A DNA stretch of 64,000 bases. Origin: an uncultured SAR116 cluster alpha proteobacterium. GTDB taxonomy: Bacteria; Pseudomonadota; Alphaproteobacteria; Puniceispirillales; Puniceispirillaceae. Positions 34,391-44,257 of this stretch are shown here, one piece after another; the first letter of the stretch is position 1, and each line of letters opens with the position of its first letter. Both the position numbers and the translations under genes were made by a program. The notes beneath the pieces are model-generated. The model ran no database searches. It worked only from the letters and a program-made list of their open reading frames with translations, and was not told the origin of the DNA. The stretch lies in contig CACJUX010000008.1 of the NCBI GenBank assembly GCA_902596655.1, forward strand, positions 1 through 64,000. The letters run 5' to 3'.

Positions 34391-34730
34391 GTCTCTCTCC
34401 AAAATTTTTGTCTTACGACAGCTCCCCTCATTGAAAGGAAGAGCCGATCTCTCTTAATACTAAGCCTGAAAAGGTAAATCAGTCAAAATGACTTGGTTTA
34501 TCCATAATAATTTACGTGTGACCTTCAATTGATAATTACAACCATCAGCATACAATGGAGAGGAGGATTAAATATTTGTTTGTAGGCTGAAAGTTTTTAT
34601 TTTTAAGACATGTGATTCAGAGAATTTGGGATGGAAAATCTATTTGCTATCTAGCCTTACAAGAAATTTTTTTATCCTTAAACTGTTGACAGTAATTTTG
34701 CTTGGACAAATCAAATATTAATTCACCGAG
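34391..34730. other. 340-bp AT-rich intergenic stretch (promoter region of second liv-type operon)
   Basis: Separates the importer operon from the serine hydrolase gene, both on the minus strand. It must hold the importer promoter. No operator-like inverted repeat stands out by eye. Confidence 0.5.
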
Positions 34731-35873
34731 TCAAAATGCCTTCAATAAATTTCTCAATGTTGCCGCGACAACACCCATGTAGACATCATCGTAACCGTCT
34801 TCATTTTCGAGAACGCTCAGAAATGAAATTGAAGTTTTCTTTTGGGTATCGACCAACAGAAATTGCCCCCCATACCCTGCATGACCTACGAAACGACCAT
34901 CTGTCATGACATGGTTTGAATACCTTAGCCAATCTTTCGGTTCTGATAGCTTAGGCGCCGGTCTGGCGAGGCTTTTTGATAGAAATTTCTCATTAGCAAA
35001 AGGCTGACCACTTATATCCTTTCCCTTTCTTGTGAAAATTAGGCCAAAACGCGCAAGATCACGTGCACTTAAGCAACCACCACCAGAAAAAGCGGGATAA
35101 CCTTCAGGACTGAGACTAATGTAAAAAGCACCTTCATAACCTATCGCATCCGCAATTTCTTCGATGTGTTGAGCAGGAGTCTTTTGTGAGATTTTTGCAA
35201 TTATTCGAGTCAGAACATCTGTATTTGCAGATTTATACTGCGCCTCGCCAAAAGATGCGTCATCTACGTATCCTGTTATGCTGTTCGTAAATTCTTCGAG
35301 ATTTGTCTCCTTAAGGCTCTGATCACGCGGTAAGCGCCATCCAAGCGCAATTTCTTCAGTGAAACAATCAGAATTCGGATCGAAATAATCCTCCGAAAAG
35401 TTATTGTTCACTGACATATCAAGAAGTCTCTGAACGGGTGCGTTTGCGTAGCCGGTTCCAATATCCGGCAAATAATCACTTACTTTTGCGTTTAGAGATA
35501 AAACCCCTTGCCCAATCAAACGACCAACAATTAAGTGGACATGAAGTTTTGAAATTGACTGGATAGAGTGGGGCCGCGTTGGTGAAAAATCGTCTGCGGA
35601 CGCTTCCAACACAATTTCATCTTCATGAATACAGCATAAAGCTGAAAAAGCCGGATGACACATTAATTCCTGCAAATCAGGACCAATTGTAATAGTCGAC
35701 GCCTCGTTGTGATCAAGAACCAACACGTCCCTTGATCTTACCATCAGCGCACGACGGAATAGGTTGTTCGCATTATGAAATCCATGTCGCCTATGCCGAG
35801 CCTGATTCCACCGCTGCTTGTTATTTTCACCTATCGTCAAATCAGGATTTGATATCGTATTATAATTTTGCAT
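34731..35873 (-). CDS. Serine hydrolase, beta-lactamase class C / 6-aminohexanoate-dimer hydrolase-like
   Basis: About 380 residues from the ATG at 35873 (the frame is open to 35903). Penicillin-recognising fold motifs: SISK (S-x-x-K, nucleophile serine) in the first third, YKSANTD (Y-x-N) in the middle, and GHAGYGGQF (H-x-G) near the C-terminus. No signal peptide, so cytoplasmic, unlike true beta-lactamases; the family includes esterases and amide hydrolases such as NylB. Neighbouring amidases and importers suggest it cleaves an imported amide or ester. Confidence 0.85.
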   Translation of the reverse strand: MQNYNTISNPDLTIGENNKQRWNQARHRRHGFHNANNLFRRALMVRSRDVLVLDHNEASTITIGPDLQELMCHPAFSALCCIHEDEIVLEASADDFSPTRPHSIQSISKLHVHLIVGRLIGQGVLSLNAKVSDYLPDIGTGYANAPVQRLLDMSVNNNFSEDYFDPNSDCFTEEIALGWRLPRDQSLKETNLEEFTNSITGYVDDASFGEAQYKSANTDVLTRIIAKISQKTPAQHIEEIADAIGYEGAFYISLSPEGYPAFSGGGCLSARDLARFGLIFTRKGKDISGQPFANEKFLSKSLARPAPKLSEPKDWLRYSNHVMTDGRFVGHAGYGGQFLLVDTQKKTSISFLSVLENEDGYDDVYMGVVAATLRNLLKAF

Positions 35874-35940
35874 TTCACCACATCCAAATTTGCAATCAAA
35901 CAAAAGAGGTTAATGCCCTTAACTAAAGCGCGCACGTTAA

Positions 35941-37380
35941 TCACGACATTTCAGGCGCTAAACCCGGTCTTCTCTCAGCACAATCAAGCCACGGTTTTTC
36001 ATTTTCAAAGGCCTTAGCAATTCGAAACACTGTTTGATCATCATATGGTCGACCAATTACCTGTATGCCTGTCGGTACACCACTAGATGCTCGGCCAGAT
36101 GGAACCGCTATGACTGGACATTTGTTAAACATATTCCAAAGGACCGCCATAGTGGTGTCAGTATCGGTGTATTCTTTGCCATTTACATTAACGGTATCTT
36201 TTTGCCATCCGGTAGCTGGAATATCAGTGTAAGCAGTCGTAGGAGTTATAAAGGCATCATATTCCTGAAAAAGAGGGCCGAGATTATCTGACCATACTTG
36301 GCCGGCCGCAAGAATAGATTGATGATAAACTCCAGTCGAGTAACTGTTGGCAGTTTCAACTAATTGCGGAACATAATCACTAACAATATCGCCATGTTGT
36401 TTAACGGTTTCATTTAAAAATGCCGCAAATAATACCTCCTGATTGCCGAGAGCAAGATCGATGAGTTCACTCGCCCAGGTTACTGACACTTCATCCACTT
36501 TAGCCCCAGCATGGCGCAATACCCGTAGTGCTTCATTGCTCTCACGTCGGACATCAGCTGAAATTTCGTAACATCCCAAATCCATTGAAAACGCAATTTT
36601 CATGCCCTTTACATTCTGATCGCTAAGCTCTATTTCGACAGGACTAATGAAGGAATTATGGTCTCTGTGATCTCGACCGGACATCACATTTGCCATTAAC
36701 GCACAATCTTCAACAGTTCGTGTCATTGGACCTGATTTAGAGTATGCGTTAAATGAGCTAGTGCCAATGGTTGGAATGCGCCCATGGGGTGGTTGATAAC
36801 CAACGACACCACATTGGCTAGCCGGTTGCCGAATCGAGCCAGTGCTGTCGCTACCGGTTGCGATTGTCGTCGCCCCTATGCTTAACGCAGCTGCTGAACC
36901 ACCTGAGGACCCTCCTGGAGATATTCCTTCTTTCCATGGGTTATGAGTAACTCCCCACATTCGGGATTGAGTAGTAAACAGCCATGCAAATTCAGGGATT
37001 GTTGTTCGCGCAAAAACATTTGCACCAGCGTCTAAAAGCCTTTGTATGTGTGGAGATGTTTGTTCACAAATATTTTGGGCATTGATAAGAGATCCTGCTG
37101 TTGTACGTTTCCCTGCTATTTCACAAAGATCTTTTACCGCAAGAGGGATGCCCTCGAGTGGGCCAATGTCTGCAATCCTTTGTGTATATAAGGTTTCAGA
37201 TTTTTTTGCATTTTCTCTGGCCTCTTCAAAATAGCAATCAGCGAAAGGATTCACTGTATCAGCTACCAAATTCGCTTTTTTTATGATAGCGTCAATCATT
37301 TCCACCGGAGATAGAGATAAATTTCGAAATCTCTTCAGAGCTTCATTGGCGGACATGTAGCAAAGATCATCAATACTCAT
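35941..37380 (-). CDS. Amidase signature family hydrolase (tandem copy 1)
   Basis: About 479 residues from the ATG at 37380 (frame open to 37395). Amidase signature: AVKDLCEIAG (catalytic Lys), PGGSSGGSAAALSIG, and GSDSTGSIRQPASQCGVVGYQP (the Ser nucleophile and cis-Ser). The motif reads GSDSTGSIR instead of the common GSDTGGSIR, still with Ser in place. It hydrolyses amides to acid and ammonia or amine. It follows a close paralogue in the same direction with an 11-bp intergenic gap measured between frames. Confidence 0.9.
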   Translation of the reverse strand: MSIDDLCYMSANEALKRFRNLSLSPVEMIDAIIKKANLVADTVNPFADCYFEEARENAKKSETLYTQRIADIGPLEGIPLAVKDLCEIAGKRTTAGSLINAQNICEQTSPHIQRLLDAGANVFARTTIPEFAWLFTTQSRMWGVTHNPWKEGISPGGSSGGSAAALSIGATTIATGSDSTGSIRQPASQCGVVGYQPPHGRIPTIGTSSFNAYSKSGPMTRTVEDCALMANVMSGRDHRDHNSFISPVEIELSDQNVKGMKIAFSMDLGCYEISADVRRESNEALRVLRHAGAKVDEVSVTWASELIDLALGNQEVLFAAFLNETVKQHGDIVSDYVPQLVETANSYSTGVYHQSILAAGQVWSDNLGPLFQEYDAFITPTTAYTDIPATGWQKDTVNVNGKEYTDTDTTMAVLWNMFNKCPVIAVPSGRASSGVPTGIQVIGRPYDDQTVFRIAKAFENEKPWLDCAERRPGLAPEMS

Positions 37381-37405
37381 CAAATTTTTCCACAATTATT
37401 CAATT

Positions 37406-38842
37406 TCATATTTTTGTCATTGAACTCAAGGGAGGCCACTTGTTAGGTGATGCCGCCCATGGTTGGACTCGTTCCAAAGCGGCGCCAATTTGAAAAACCG
37501 TAACATCATCACAAGGGCGGCCAATAATTTGCAACCCACAGGGCAAGGCTTCATCTGTAGTTCCGCTAGGCACTGAGAGAACGGGACATCTACTATAAAG
37601 ATTAAACAATCCTGTCATGGTTATTTCCGTATCAGTAAGTTGATAACCGTTAACCACTATCTTTTGTTTTTGCCAATTTTCTGCAGGCACCAAGGGGGAG
37701 GATACAGTTGGACAGAGCAGCGCCTCATATTTTTCAAACAAAGGCCCAAGGTGGCTTTGCCAGATTTCACCGGCAAGTGCCATGGATTTGCAAAAATCTG
37801 ATGAGTTGAAACTTAGTGCTGTCTCAAGCAACTCTGGAACATAATCGCTAATGATATCCGGAAATTTGTCTATGGCTTCTTGAAGAAACTGATGTGCCAA
37901 AAACTCCTGAGCGCCATGTGACAACCTAATTATCTCATCAAGGCCGTTCAGTGATATTTCTTCGACCTGGGCACCCGCTTTTTGGAGGGCATCTATTGAT
38001 GTTATGAATTCTCGCTCAACGTCATCTGCAAGTTGGAAATATCCAAGATTTCTGGAAAAAGCTATTTTCATGCCGATGATGTCCGGCAGGCAATCTGGAA
38101 TCGTGACTAAGTTATTGAGGGTTGTGTGGTCTAACGGGTGGGGCCCTGACATCACGTTTGACATCAAAGCCACATCAGACACAGTCCTTGCCATAGGACC
38201 AACTTGAACAAACGGATCAAAAGAATTCGATGGAGAGAGGGGCATTCGCCCATATGGTGGTTTATAGCCAACAATCCCACATTGGCTCGCAGGTTGTCTT
38301 ATCGAGCCAGCGCTATCGCTGCCTGTGGCAATTGTCGTTGCACCAGCAGCCAAGGCTGCAGCTGATCCACCTGATGAGCCGCCTGGCGTGATATCCAACC
38401 GCCAGGGGTTGCGCGTAACTCCCCACATGCGTGAATGACAGGTGAAAAGCCAGCAGAACTCAGGACAAGTGGTTCTGGCAAACAAATTTGCACCACTCAC
38501 CAACAGTCTTTCAATTGACGGGTTTGTATGTCGATCAATGCGATCTTTGTTGATAAGCGAACCATTAGTGGAACGTCGAGCCATTATTGGCGTGCTATCC
38601 TTAACAACCAATGGCAATCCCTCTAGGGCCCCTAACCTGTCATCTGGATCTTTGTACTTTTCCTCAGCTATTTTCGCATTGTTAAGCGCCTCATCAAAAT
38701 ATTTGTCTGCGAATGGATTAATAGTATCTTGTATTTGTTCAGCTCTTGTTATTACTGCCTCATTAAGCTCTAGAGGGGATAGCGAGCGCGACCTAAACTT
38801 CTTCAAAGCATCTGTAGCTGATATGTAGACTAGGTCATTCAT
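37406..38842 (-). CDS. Amidase signature family hydrolase (tandem copy 2)
   Basis: 478 residues, clearly paralogous to the gene at 35941 along the whole length (both share SADxALKxFRxxSLSP near the start, WLFTxxSRMWGVTxNPW, GSDSxGSIRQPASQCGxVGY and a matching C-terminal half). Catalytic Lys in VVKDSTPIMARRS, Ser in PGGSSGGSAAALAAG and GSDSAGSIRQP. A tandem duplication that has diverged considerably, so the two enzymes probably differ in substrate. Starts 21 bp after the ABC ATPase gene, in one operon with the dipeptide-type importer. Confidence 0.9.
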   Translation of the reverse strand: MNDLVYISATDALKKFRSRSLSPLELNEAVITRAEQIQDTINPFADKYFDEALNNAKIAEEKYKDPDDRLGALEGLPLVVKDSTPIMARRSTNGSLINKDRIDRHTNPSIERLLVSGANLFARTTCPEFCWLFTCHSRMWGVTRNPWRLDITPGGSSGGSAAALAAGATTIATGSDSAGSIRQPASQCGIVGYKPPYGRMPLSPSNSFDPFVQVGPMARTVSDVALMSNVMSGPHPLDHTTLNNLVTIPDCLPDIIGMKIAFSRNLGYFQLADDVEREFITSIDALQKAGAQVEEISLNGLDEIIRLSHGAQEFLAHQFLQEAIDKFPDIISDYVPELLETALSFNSSDFCKSMALAGEIWQSHLGPLFEKYEALLCPTVSSPLVPAENWQKQKIVVNGYQLTDTEITMTGLFNLYSRCPVLSVPSGTTDEALPCGLQIIGRPCDDVTVFQIGAALERVQPWAASPNKWPPLSSMTKI

Positions 38843-38863
38843 TTACCAATGCGCTCTTTCTTA

Positions 38864-40546
38864 TCAGTCTGGCAAGGCATGTATGTTTGAATTCAACAAA
38901 CGCCTTGTGTATTCGTGCGCCGGTTTGGAAAATATATCTTCTGTGGTCCCCTCCTCTACAACTTCACCCATCAACATAATTACCATTCTGTCACTTATGT
39001 GCCGAACAACATTGAGATTATGGGTGACAATCAAAATCGGTAATCTAATTTTGTCCTGAATTTCAGCCAAAAGGTTTAGGATTTCACCTTGAATAGACAC
39101 ATCCAATCCCGCAGTTGGTTCATCGGCAATTAATAATTTAGGGTTTTGTGCTAACGCTCTAGCCACGCAAACCCGCCGTGCTTGACCTCCAGAAAGTTCA
39201 TGAGGATATCGACTGGAAAATTTAGCGGGAAGTCCAACCAAGGAAAGGAGGTTTTGAACCTCTTGAACCTGATCATTGGCATTAACTACTACATTGGGAA
39301 GCGCTTCTTTAATTATTTTTTCAACTGTCATCCTCGGGCTTAAGCTGCCGGTGGGATCTTGAAAAATATACCCAATTTCATTTCGGGTTGACTCCAAGTC
39401 ATCCCGACTTTGATCAAGTATCGATTTGCCGAAAAAACTAATTGTCCCTGTCTGACAAGAAACCAACCTGATTATGGAACGAATTAAGGTTGTTTTACCT
39501 GACCCACTCTCACCAACAATAGCAAGTGTTTCTCCTGCAAAGAGGTGTAGCGATACATTATTTACAGCCGTAATGTTCCTTGAAATTGCCTTTTGAAACA
39601 AAGTTGCCAATCCAAATGGCTTCGGAAATTTCACTGTAAGATTCATTATCTGTAAAATAGGTGCTCGGTCTCTAGAAAGGCGCTTGGCTTTTGCTGTTTC
39701 GTCTTCAACTCTTTTTTCGTTAGGTGCGTCCATCGTCGGTAACTGTCGGCATTTTTCTTCAATCCGAGCTGGATCACACTTCAGAAGGTTTTTCGTGTAA
39801 TTATTTTTTGGTCTCAGAAAAACATCTCTAACGTTTCCTACTTCCTGAATGCTACCCTGATGCATTACCACCACGTCATCACAAAGTGAGGCAACTACCC
39901 CGAGATGATGAGTAACAAAAACCATTGCGCACCCTATCTTACTTTGAAGCTCCTTTAGCAAGGCGATGATCTCAACTTCTAACGTTGCATCCAATGCAGT
40001 TGTTGGCTCGTCGGCAATAAGAATTTTGGGCTTAACCATCACTGCCATCGCAATGGAAACGCGTTGTTTTTGGCCGCCGGATAACTCATGAGGATACATT
40101 GACAAACGCGCTTCAGGATCCGGCATATGCACTGACTCCAATGCTGCAATGGAGCGTTGTCTTTTTTTTGCGAGGCTGATGTTTTCACGAAATTGAATGT
40201 CGATGAGATGCTGACCGATTGTGAGCACTGGGTTTAAGGCACTCAGCGAGTCCTGTGAGACCATTGATATAAAATGCCCACGTAACTCGCTAAGTGTCTC
40301 TGATGACACCAGGGTATTTTCTTGGTTATCAAAAAAAATTTGCCCGCTGGTGATCCGTGCCGAGTCTGGGAGCAGACCAATTAATGCAGAAGCGAGGGTC
40401 GATTTGCCGCTCCCACTCTCGCCAACTATTCCAACGATGTGCCCTTTGCTAATATTTAAATCGACTGACTTCACTGCGGGCAATCCGTTAAACTCAATCG
40501 TAAGTCCACGGACCTCAATGACAGGTGACATTGTTGGTTTCATCAC
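38864..40546 (-). CDS. Dipeptide/oligopeptide-type ABC transporter, fused double ATPase (DppD-DppF)
   Basis: 560 residues containing both ATPase domains in one chain. Domain 1 (residues about 5-260): GESGSGKSTL, LSGGQKQRVSIAM, ILIADEPTTALD. Domain 2 (about 300-555): GESGSGKTTL, LSGGQARRVCVARAL, LLIADEPTAGLD. Each carries a peptide-transporter C-terminal extension (HQGSIQEVGNVRDVFLRPKNNYT and MGEVVEEGTTEDIFSKPAHEYT). The linker of about 40 residues is charged. It powers the permeases at 40543 and 41427; its ATG overlaps the preceding permease stop. Confidence 0.93.
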   Translation of the reverse strand: MMKPTMSPVIEVRGLTIEFNGLPAVKSVDLNISKGHIVGIVGESGSGKSTLASALIGLLPDSARITSGQIFFDNQENTLVSSETLSELRGHFISMVSQDSLSALNPVLTIGQHLIDIQFRENISLAKKRQRSIAALESVHMPDPEARLSMYPHELSGGQKQRVSIAMAVMVKPKILIADEPTTALDATLEVEIIALLKELQSKIGCAMVFVTHHLGVVASLCDDVVVMHQGSIQEVGNVRDVFLRPKNNYTKNLLKCDPARIEEKCRQLPTMDAPNEKRVEDETAKAKRLSRDRAPILQIMNLTVKFPKPFGLATLFQKAISRNITAVNNVSLHLFAGETLAIVGESGSGKTTLIRSIIRLVSCQTGTISFFGKSILDQSRDDLESTRNEIGYIFQDPTGSLSPRMTVEKIIKEALPNVVVNANDQVQEVQNLLSLVGLPAKFSSRYPHELSGGQARRVCVARALAQNPKLLIADEPTAGLDVSIQGEILNLLAEIQDKIRLPILIVTHNLNVVRHISDRMVIMLMGEVVEEGTTEDIFSKPAHEYTRRLLNSNIHALPD

Positions 40547-41430
40547 GAACCCCGGTCTATTTTAGGGTCAAAAATATCACGAAGCTGCTCGCCCAAGAAT
40601 GTGAATCCGATGGTGACAAGTATCAAAGGAATGCCTGCGCTAATCAAAATCCACTTGGAGTTTCTGATATAAGTGTATCCATCATTTAAGATACTCCCCC
40701 AACTTGGCGTAGGCGGCCTGACGCCAAGGCCAAGGAAACTCAGTCCTGCCTCGAGTGCTATGACAAACGGCACATCCATGCTCGCCACGATGAGAATTGG
40801 ACCGATGGTGTTTGGTATAACATGCCTGACAAGAATTCGAGGCATCCCCAAGCCAAGAGCCCGCGCTGATAATATATATTCAGCTTGCCGGAGGCTTTGC
40901 GTCTGCGTGCGCATCAAACGGCCGTAAGTGGGAAATGAGGTGGCAACAATAATTGCCATAATTGTAAAAAGGCTAGGACCAAACAGTACGACAACGGCAA
41001 GTGCAAACATGATAACGGGATATGATCGCACCATGTCAAACAACAACATGATTACGAAATCCAGCCAATTGGGTCCATACCCGGCAATTGCACCTAAAAT
41101 TGAACCAATGAGCACAGCCAATCCAATTGATACTCCTGCCACCATCAAAGCTATTTGTGTTCCATAAATCAATCTTGATAGCGTGTCTCGACCCAATTGA
41201 TCGGTTCCAAACAAGTGGTCTGCACTAGGTCCTTGAAGTTTGTTCAAAATATCAATCTTGCTCGGATCATAAGGCGCTAGAAAATCTGCAAAAATTGCGA
41301 TTACAACGAAGCTGACTACAATCAGCAATCCAACTACGCCCATTGGATCTTTATAGAGTCGGTAGATTACCCCAGACGACAGGCCATCTGAAAAATTCTG
41401 CACCTCCTTTTTCTGGTCCAAAGCCATCAA
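40543..41430 (-). CDS. dppC: Dipeptide-type ABC transporter permease, DppC type
   Basis: 295 residues with six membrane segments. DppC/OppC features: DPMGVVGLLIVVSFVVIAIFADFLAPYDP, LFGTDQLGRDTLSRLIYGTQIALMVA, and the EAA loop ARALGLGMPRILVRHVIPNTIGPI. Overlaps both neighbours by 4 bp. Confidence 0.93.
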   Translation of the reverse strand: MMALDQKKEVQNFSDGLSSGVIYRLYKDPMGVVGLLIVVSFVVIAIFADFLAPYDPSKIDILNKLQGPSADHLFGTDQLGRDTLSRLIYGTQIALMVAGVSIGLAVLIGSILGAIAGYGPNWLDFVIMLLFDMVRSYPVIMFALAVVVLFGPSLFTIMAIIVATSFPTYGRLMRTQTQSLRQAEYILSARALGLGMPRILVRHVIPNTIGPILIVASMDVPFVIALEAGLSFLGLGVRPPTPSWGSILNDGYTYIRNSKWILISAGIPLILVTIGFTFLGEQLRDIFDPKIDRGS

Positions 41431-42371
41431 TCATTTTCCTTCACTGCTCTCGGGTCGAGTGCCGCATTTATCAGATCAGCTATTGTAGTGCCGCCAACTA
41501 TGAAAATTGTGCTGACTAAAACCGTTCCCATGACCAGGGGATAGTTTCTGCTAAGAACAGATTCATAAAGCAGGCTGCCAAGCCCCGGTCGGGCAAATAT
41601 AATCTCAGTTATCACTGTGCTGGAAAGTATGAATGCCACGCTCACACCCATCATTGTTATGGAGGGCAGGACAGCGATACGCAGTGCGTACCTGCTAATC
41701 ACCCTAGTCTCTGGCAATCCAAAGGCTTTTGCCATTCGCACATGATTTTGACTCAAAACTTCAATCATAGATGCACGAACAAGCCTTGAAATATATCCTA
41801 TCCAGGCAATGCTAATCGTGATGACGGGCAGCGTTAAATGCCACAAATAATCAAGCCACTCCTCGCTGTCTCCAGCTCCAATCACCGGGAAAACGCGCAA
41901 CTCAACTGAGAAAAATAAAAGCAAATATAGGCCAACAACAATTGCTGGCATTGCTATAATTGAAACAGAAATCGCGCCGACAATTCTATCGAACTTGCCA
42001 TTCCTATGTATCGCAGCATAGCATCCAACGGGGATGCCTAATGTGGATACAATGAGCGCTGAAGACACCAGAATAAAGGTGTGAGGTAACTGCTCCAGAA
42101 CGATGTCAAGAACAGGCCGATTTGACCTGAGATCAAATCCAAAATTTCCAGAAATAAGGCCTTTAAAAAAATAAAATAGCTGCGTGCTCAAAGGTTGATC
42201 AAGATGCAACCTTGCCCGCAATGCCTCTTTAATTTCCGGGGTGGCCCTTGGCCCGAGCATTACATTAGCTGGATCACCCGGAACTGCGTGTATCATCACA
42301 AACATCGTAGAGACCGCACAAGCGATAATCAACGAAGCCAATAAAACTCTCTTTATCGTGTAAATTATCAT
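41427..42371 (-). CDS. dppB: Dipeptide-type ABC transporter permease, DppB type
   Basis: About 314 residues from the ATG at 42371 (frame open to 42407). DppB/OppB features: YTIKRVLLASLIIACAVSTMFVMIHAVPGDP at the start, LHLDQPLSTQLFYFFKGLISGNFGFDLRS, and the EAA loop AKAFGLPETRVISRYALRIAVLPS. Partner of the DppC-type permease. Confidence 0.92.
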   Translation of the reverse strand: MIIYTIKRVLLASLIIACAVSTMFVMIHAVPGDPANVMLGPRATPEIKEALRARLHLDQPLSTQLFYFFKGLISGNFGFDLRSNRPVLDIVLEQLPHTFILVSSALIVSTLGIPVGCYAAIHRNGKFDRIVGAISVSIIAMPAIVVGLYLLLFFSVELRVFPVIGAGDSEEWLDYLWHLTLPVITISIAWIGYISRLVRASMIEVLSQNHVRMAKAFGLPETRVISRYALRIAVLPSITMMGVSVAFILSSTVITEIIFARPGLGSLLYESVLSRNYPLVMGTVLVSTIFIVGGTTIADLINAALDPRAVKEND

Positions 42372-42461
42372 GAGTTTCTCAGAATTTAATCCGACATAAG
42401 AAATCATAAATAACCAAAATTAGAAAAACAAATTCGACCACTTAATTAAACCGCAGTGGCT

Positions 42462-42487
42462 AAAAAAGGGCCGACTTACGCCGGCCC
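42462..42487 (-). terminator. Terminator-like hairpin between binding-protein and permease genes
   Basis: On the minus strand GGGCCGGC-GTAA-GTCGGCCC followed by six T; strong stem. Located just after the binding-protein stop, so it should let only part of transcription continue into the permease genes. Confidence 0.82.
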
Positions 42488-42505
42488 AAATTCTTATTTA
42501 TTGGA

Positions 42506-44059
42506 CTATTTTGCCGGCTGAAATGCAGACAATTTCAATCCACCATTTGGGTATAGTCCTGGCTTGATATTGTCACGGTAAAGAATCACGCTAGGCGGAT
42601 GCATTATGAACAAAAATCCACCAGACTCATCCATGACCCTCTGCATATCGTAATACATCGTCTCTCGTTTTGTTATGTCCGTTTCTTTCAATGCTGCAAA
42701 ATGCAAATTGTCAAATTCCTCACTATCTAACCATACCCAATTCCAAATTCCTTTCTGATCTCGAAGAAACCATTGGGTTGACCATGATGGATCTGGCGGA
42801 CTGGTGTAGTTATTCAAGGTGAGTTGGAGCGCTTCTTTTCTGTCGGCTGCAACATTCCAGAACGCACCCGAGTCCAGTTGGTTGATTTGCAGGTTTATCC
42901 CAATCTCTCCAAGGTTAGCCTGAATAATTTGCGCAGCAGTGATAAACTCAGCAGTATTTAGAACGTCAACCTCAAGGCTAAGACTGTTAACACCAGCCTC
43001 CGCGAGTAAGGCCCTAGCCCCATCAACATCACGGGGGTCGGGAACAACACCGGTGTATCCGACCAATCCAGGAGCAACAAGTCCTGTGGATTTTTCTGGA
43101 ACGCCAAAATAGGCGCCTTCCAAAATAGCATCGACATCAATAGCCTTTTTTATGGCTTGCCTGACACGAACATCAGAAAGATCTTCATTTGCAATGTTTA
43201 TACCAAGAAACGTGTAATCTGCAGTTGGACGAACATCTAAAACACCACCAGTTGGGGGTGATTTTTTAAAGTTTGGCACTGAGCCTATTGAAATTTCTGT
43301 GATGTCAACTTCACCTGCTTCAAACGCAATTTCTGCAGATTTTGGCTCTTGAATTGGCAAAATTGTTATTTTGTCAAAACCTGCTTTGGGTCCATTCCAG
43401 CCATCATGTGGCACAAGCACCGTTTTTTCACGGGGAGTCCAAGATTCAATTTTATAAGCTCCTGCCGTAGCACCAGGATCAGTTGTAAATTTTCCACCAG
43501 CTTTTTCAGTTGCCTTTTTTGATACAATTGCGCCGCTGGTATACGGTAAAGTACTCCACCAGATAGGTGCAAACGGTTCTTTTAGATGTATTATACCACT
43601 GTATTTATCTACGATTTCGACCTCTTTCAGCGACAACCAATCACCAATAATAGGCGAATTTAATTCTGGATCGATATAACGCTCATATGAATACTTTACA
43701 TCTTCTGTGGTTACTTCTCCATAATTCCCGGTCCACAACAAACCTGGCTTAAGCTTGAATTTTATGGTCAATTCATCAACCTGTTCAATTGACTCAGCCG
43801 CTTGAAGTTCATATTCCCAATCCGATCCAGATTTAAATTCGATTAGTTTTGGAAACAGAACGTTGATCATTGTGTAGTCTGCACCACTTTGCCAAAACGC
43901 AGGATCAAGTGTCGTAAAGTCCTCTCCTAACCTAACATTCAATTCCGCACTTTTAGCGGCATTAATTGATCCAATTATCGAAAAAGAGCATATAAGTGCA
44001 GCTAGACCCAGATTTTGAGAAAATCGTGCTATTGCTTTGATAAGTTTTAACTTGAACAC
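42506..44059 (-). CDS. Peptide/nickel-type ABC transporter substrate-binding protein (SBP_bac_5)
   Basis: About 517 residues. I favour the GTG at 44059: GGGGGAGG lies about 6 bases upstream and a normal signal peptide follows at once (KLKLIKAIARFSQNLGLAAL ... NAAKSAEL). The frame is open to 44155 and ATGs at 44113 and 44092 are alternatives. Mature protein: LNVRLGEDFTTLDPAFWQSGADY, IEFKLKPGLLWTGNYGEVTTEDVKYSYERY and VRQAIKKAIDVDAIL, all typical of DppA/OppA proteins. Ligand unknown; amidases downstream hint at an amide. Confidence 0.93.
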   Translation of the reverse strand: MFKLKLIKAIARFSQNLGLAALICSFSIIGSINAAKSAELNVRLGEDFTTLDPAFWQSGADYTMINVLFPKLIEFKSGSDWEYELQAAESIEQVDELTIKFKLKPGLLWTGNYGEVTTEDVKYSYERYIDPELNSPIIGDWLSLKEVEIVDKYSGIIHLKEPFAPIWWSTLPYTSGAIVSKKATEKAGGKFTTDPGATAGAYKIESWTPREKTVLVPHDGWNGPKAGFDKITILPIQEPKSAEIAFEAGEVDITEISIGSVPNFKKSPPTGGVLDVRPTADYTFLGINIANEDLSDVRVRQAIKKAIDVDAILEGAYFGVPEKSTGLVAPGLVGYTGVVPDPRDVDGARALLAEAGVNSLSLEVDVLNTAEFITAAQIIQANLGEIGINLQINQLDSGAFWNVAADRKEALQLTLNNYTSPPDPSWSTQWFLRDQKGIWNWVWLDSEEFDNLHFAALKETDITKRETMYYDMQRVMDESGGFLFIMHPPSVILYRDNIKPGLYPNGGLKLSAFQPAK

Positions 44060-44191
44060 GCCAAGCCTCCCCCAATTTTTGCCTGATAGCATTCTTTTCA
44101 GGCATTGTTTCATCGAAAAGATCCTAAATGGATCCTTAAACAAACTATGAGCCATTAATGATAGTATGGGAATGGGTGCAGAATCAATTTT

Positions 44192-44208
44192 TTGACACCA
44201 ATCGTCAA
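44192..44208. promoter_or_regulatory. Inverted repeat TTGAC-n7-GTCAA in divergent region
   Basis: TTGACACCAATCGTCAA, with AATT on both outer sides, lies 133 bp before the binding-protein GTG and 50 bp before the ATG of the broken regulator. A plausible operator of the lost HTH regulator, or of another protein. Confidence 0.45.
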
Positions 44209-44257
44209 TTTGAATTTCTTAATAGTGTCTCCATTAGCAAATTTGGCGAAAAATTAA

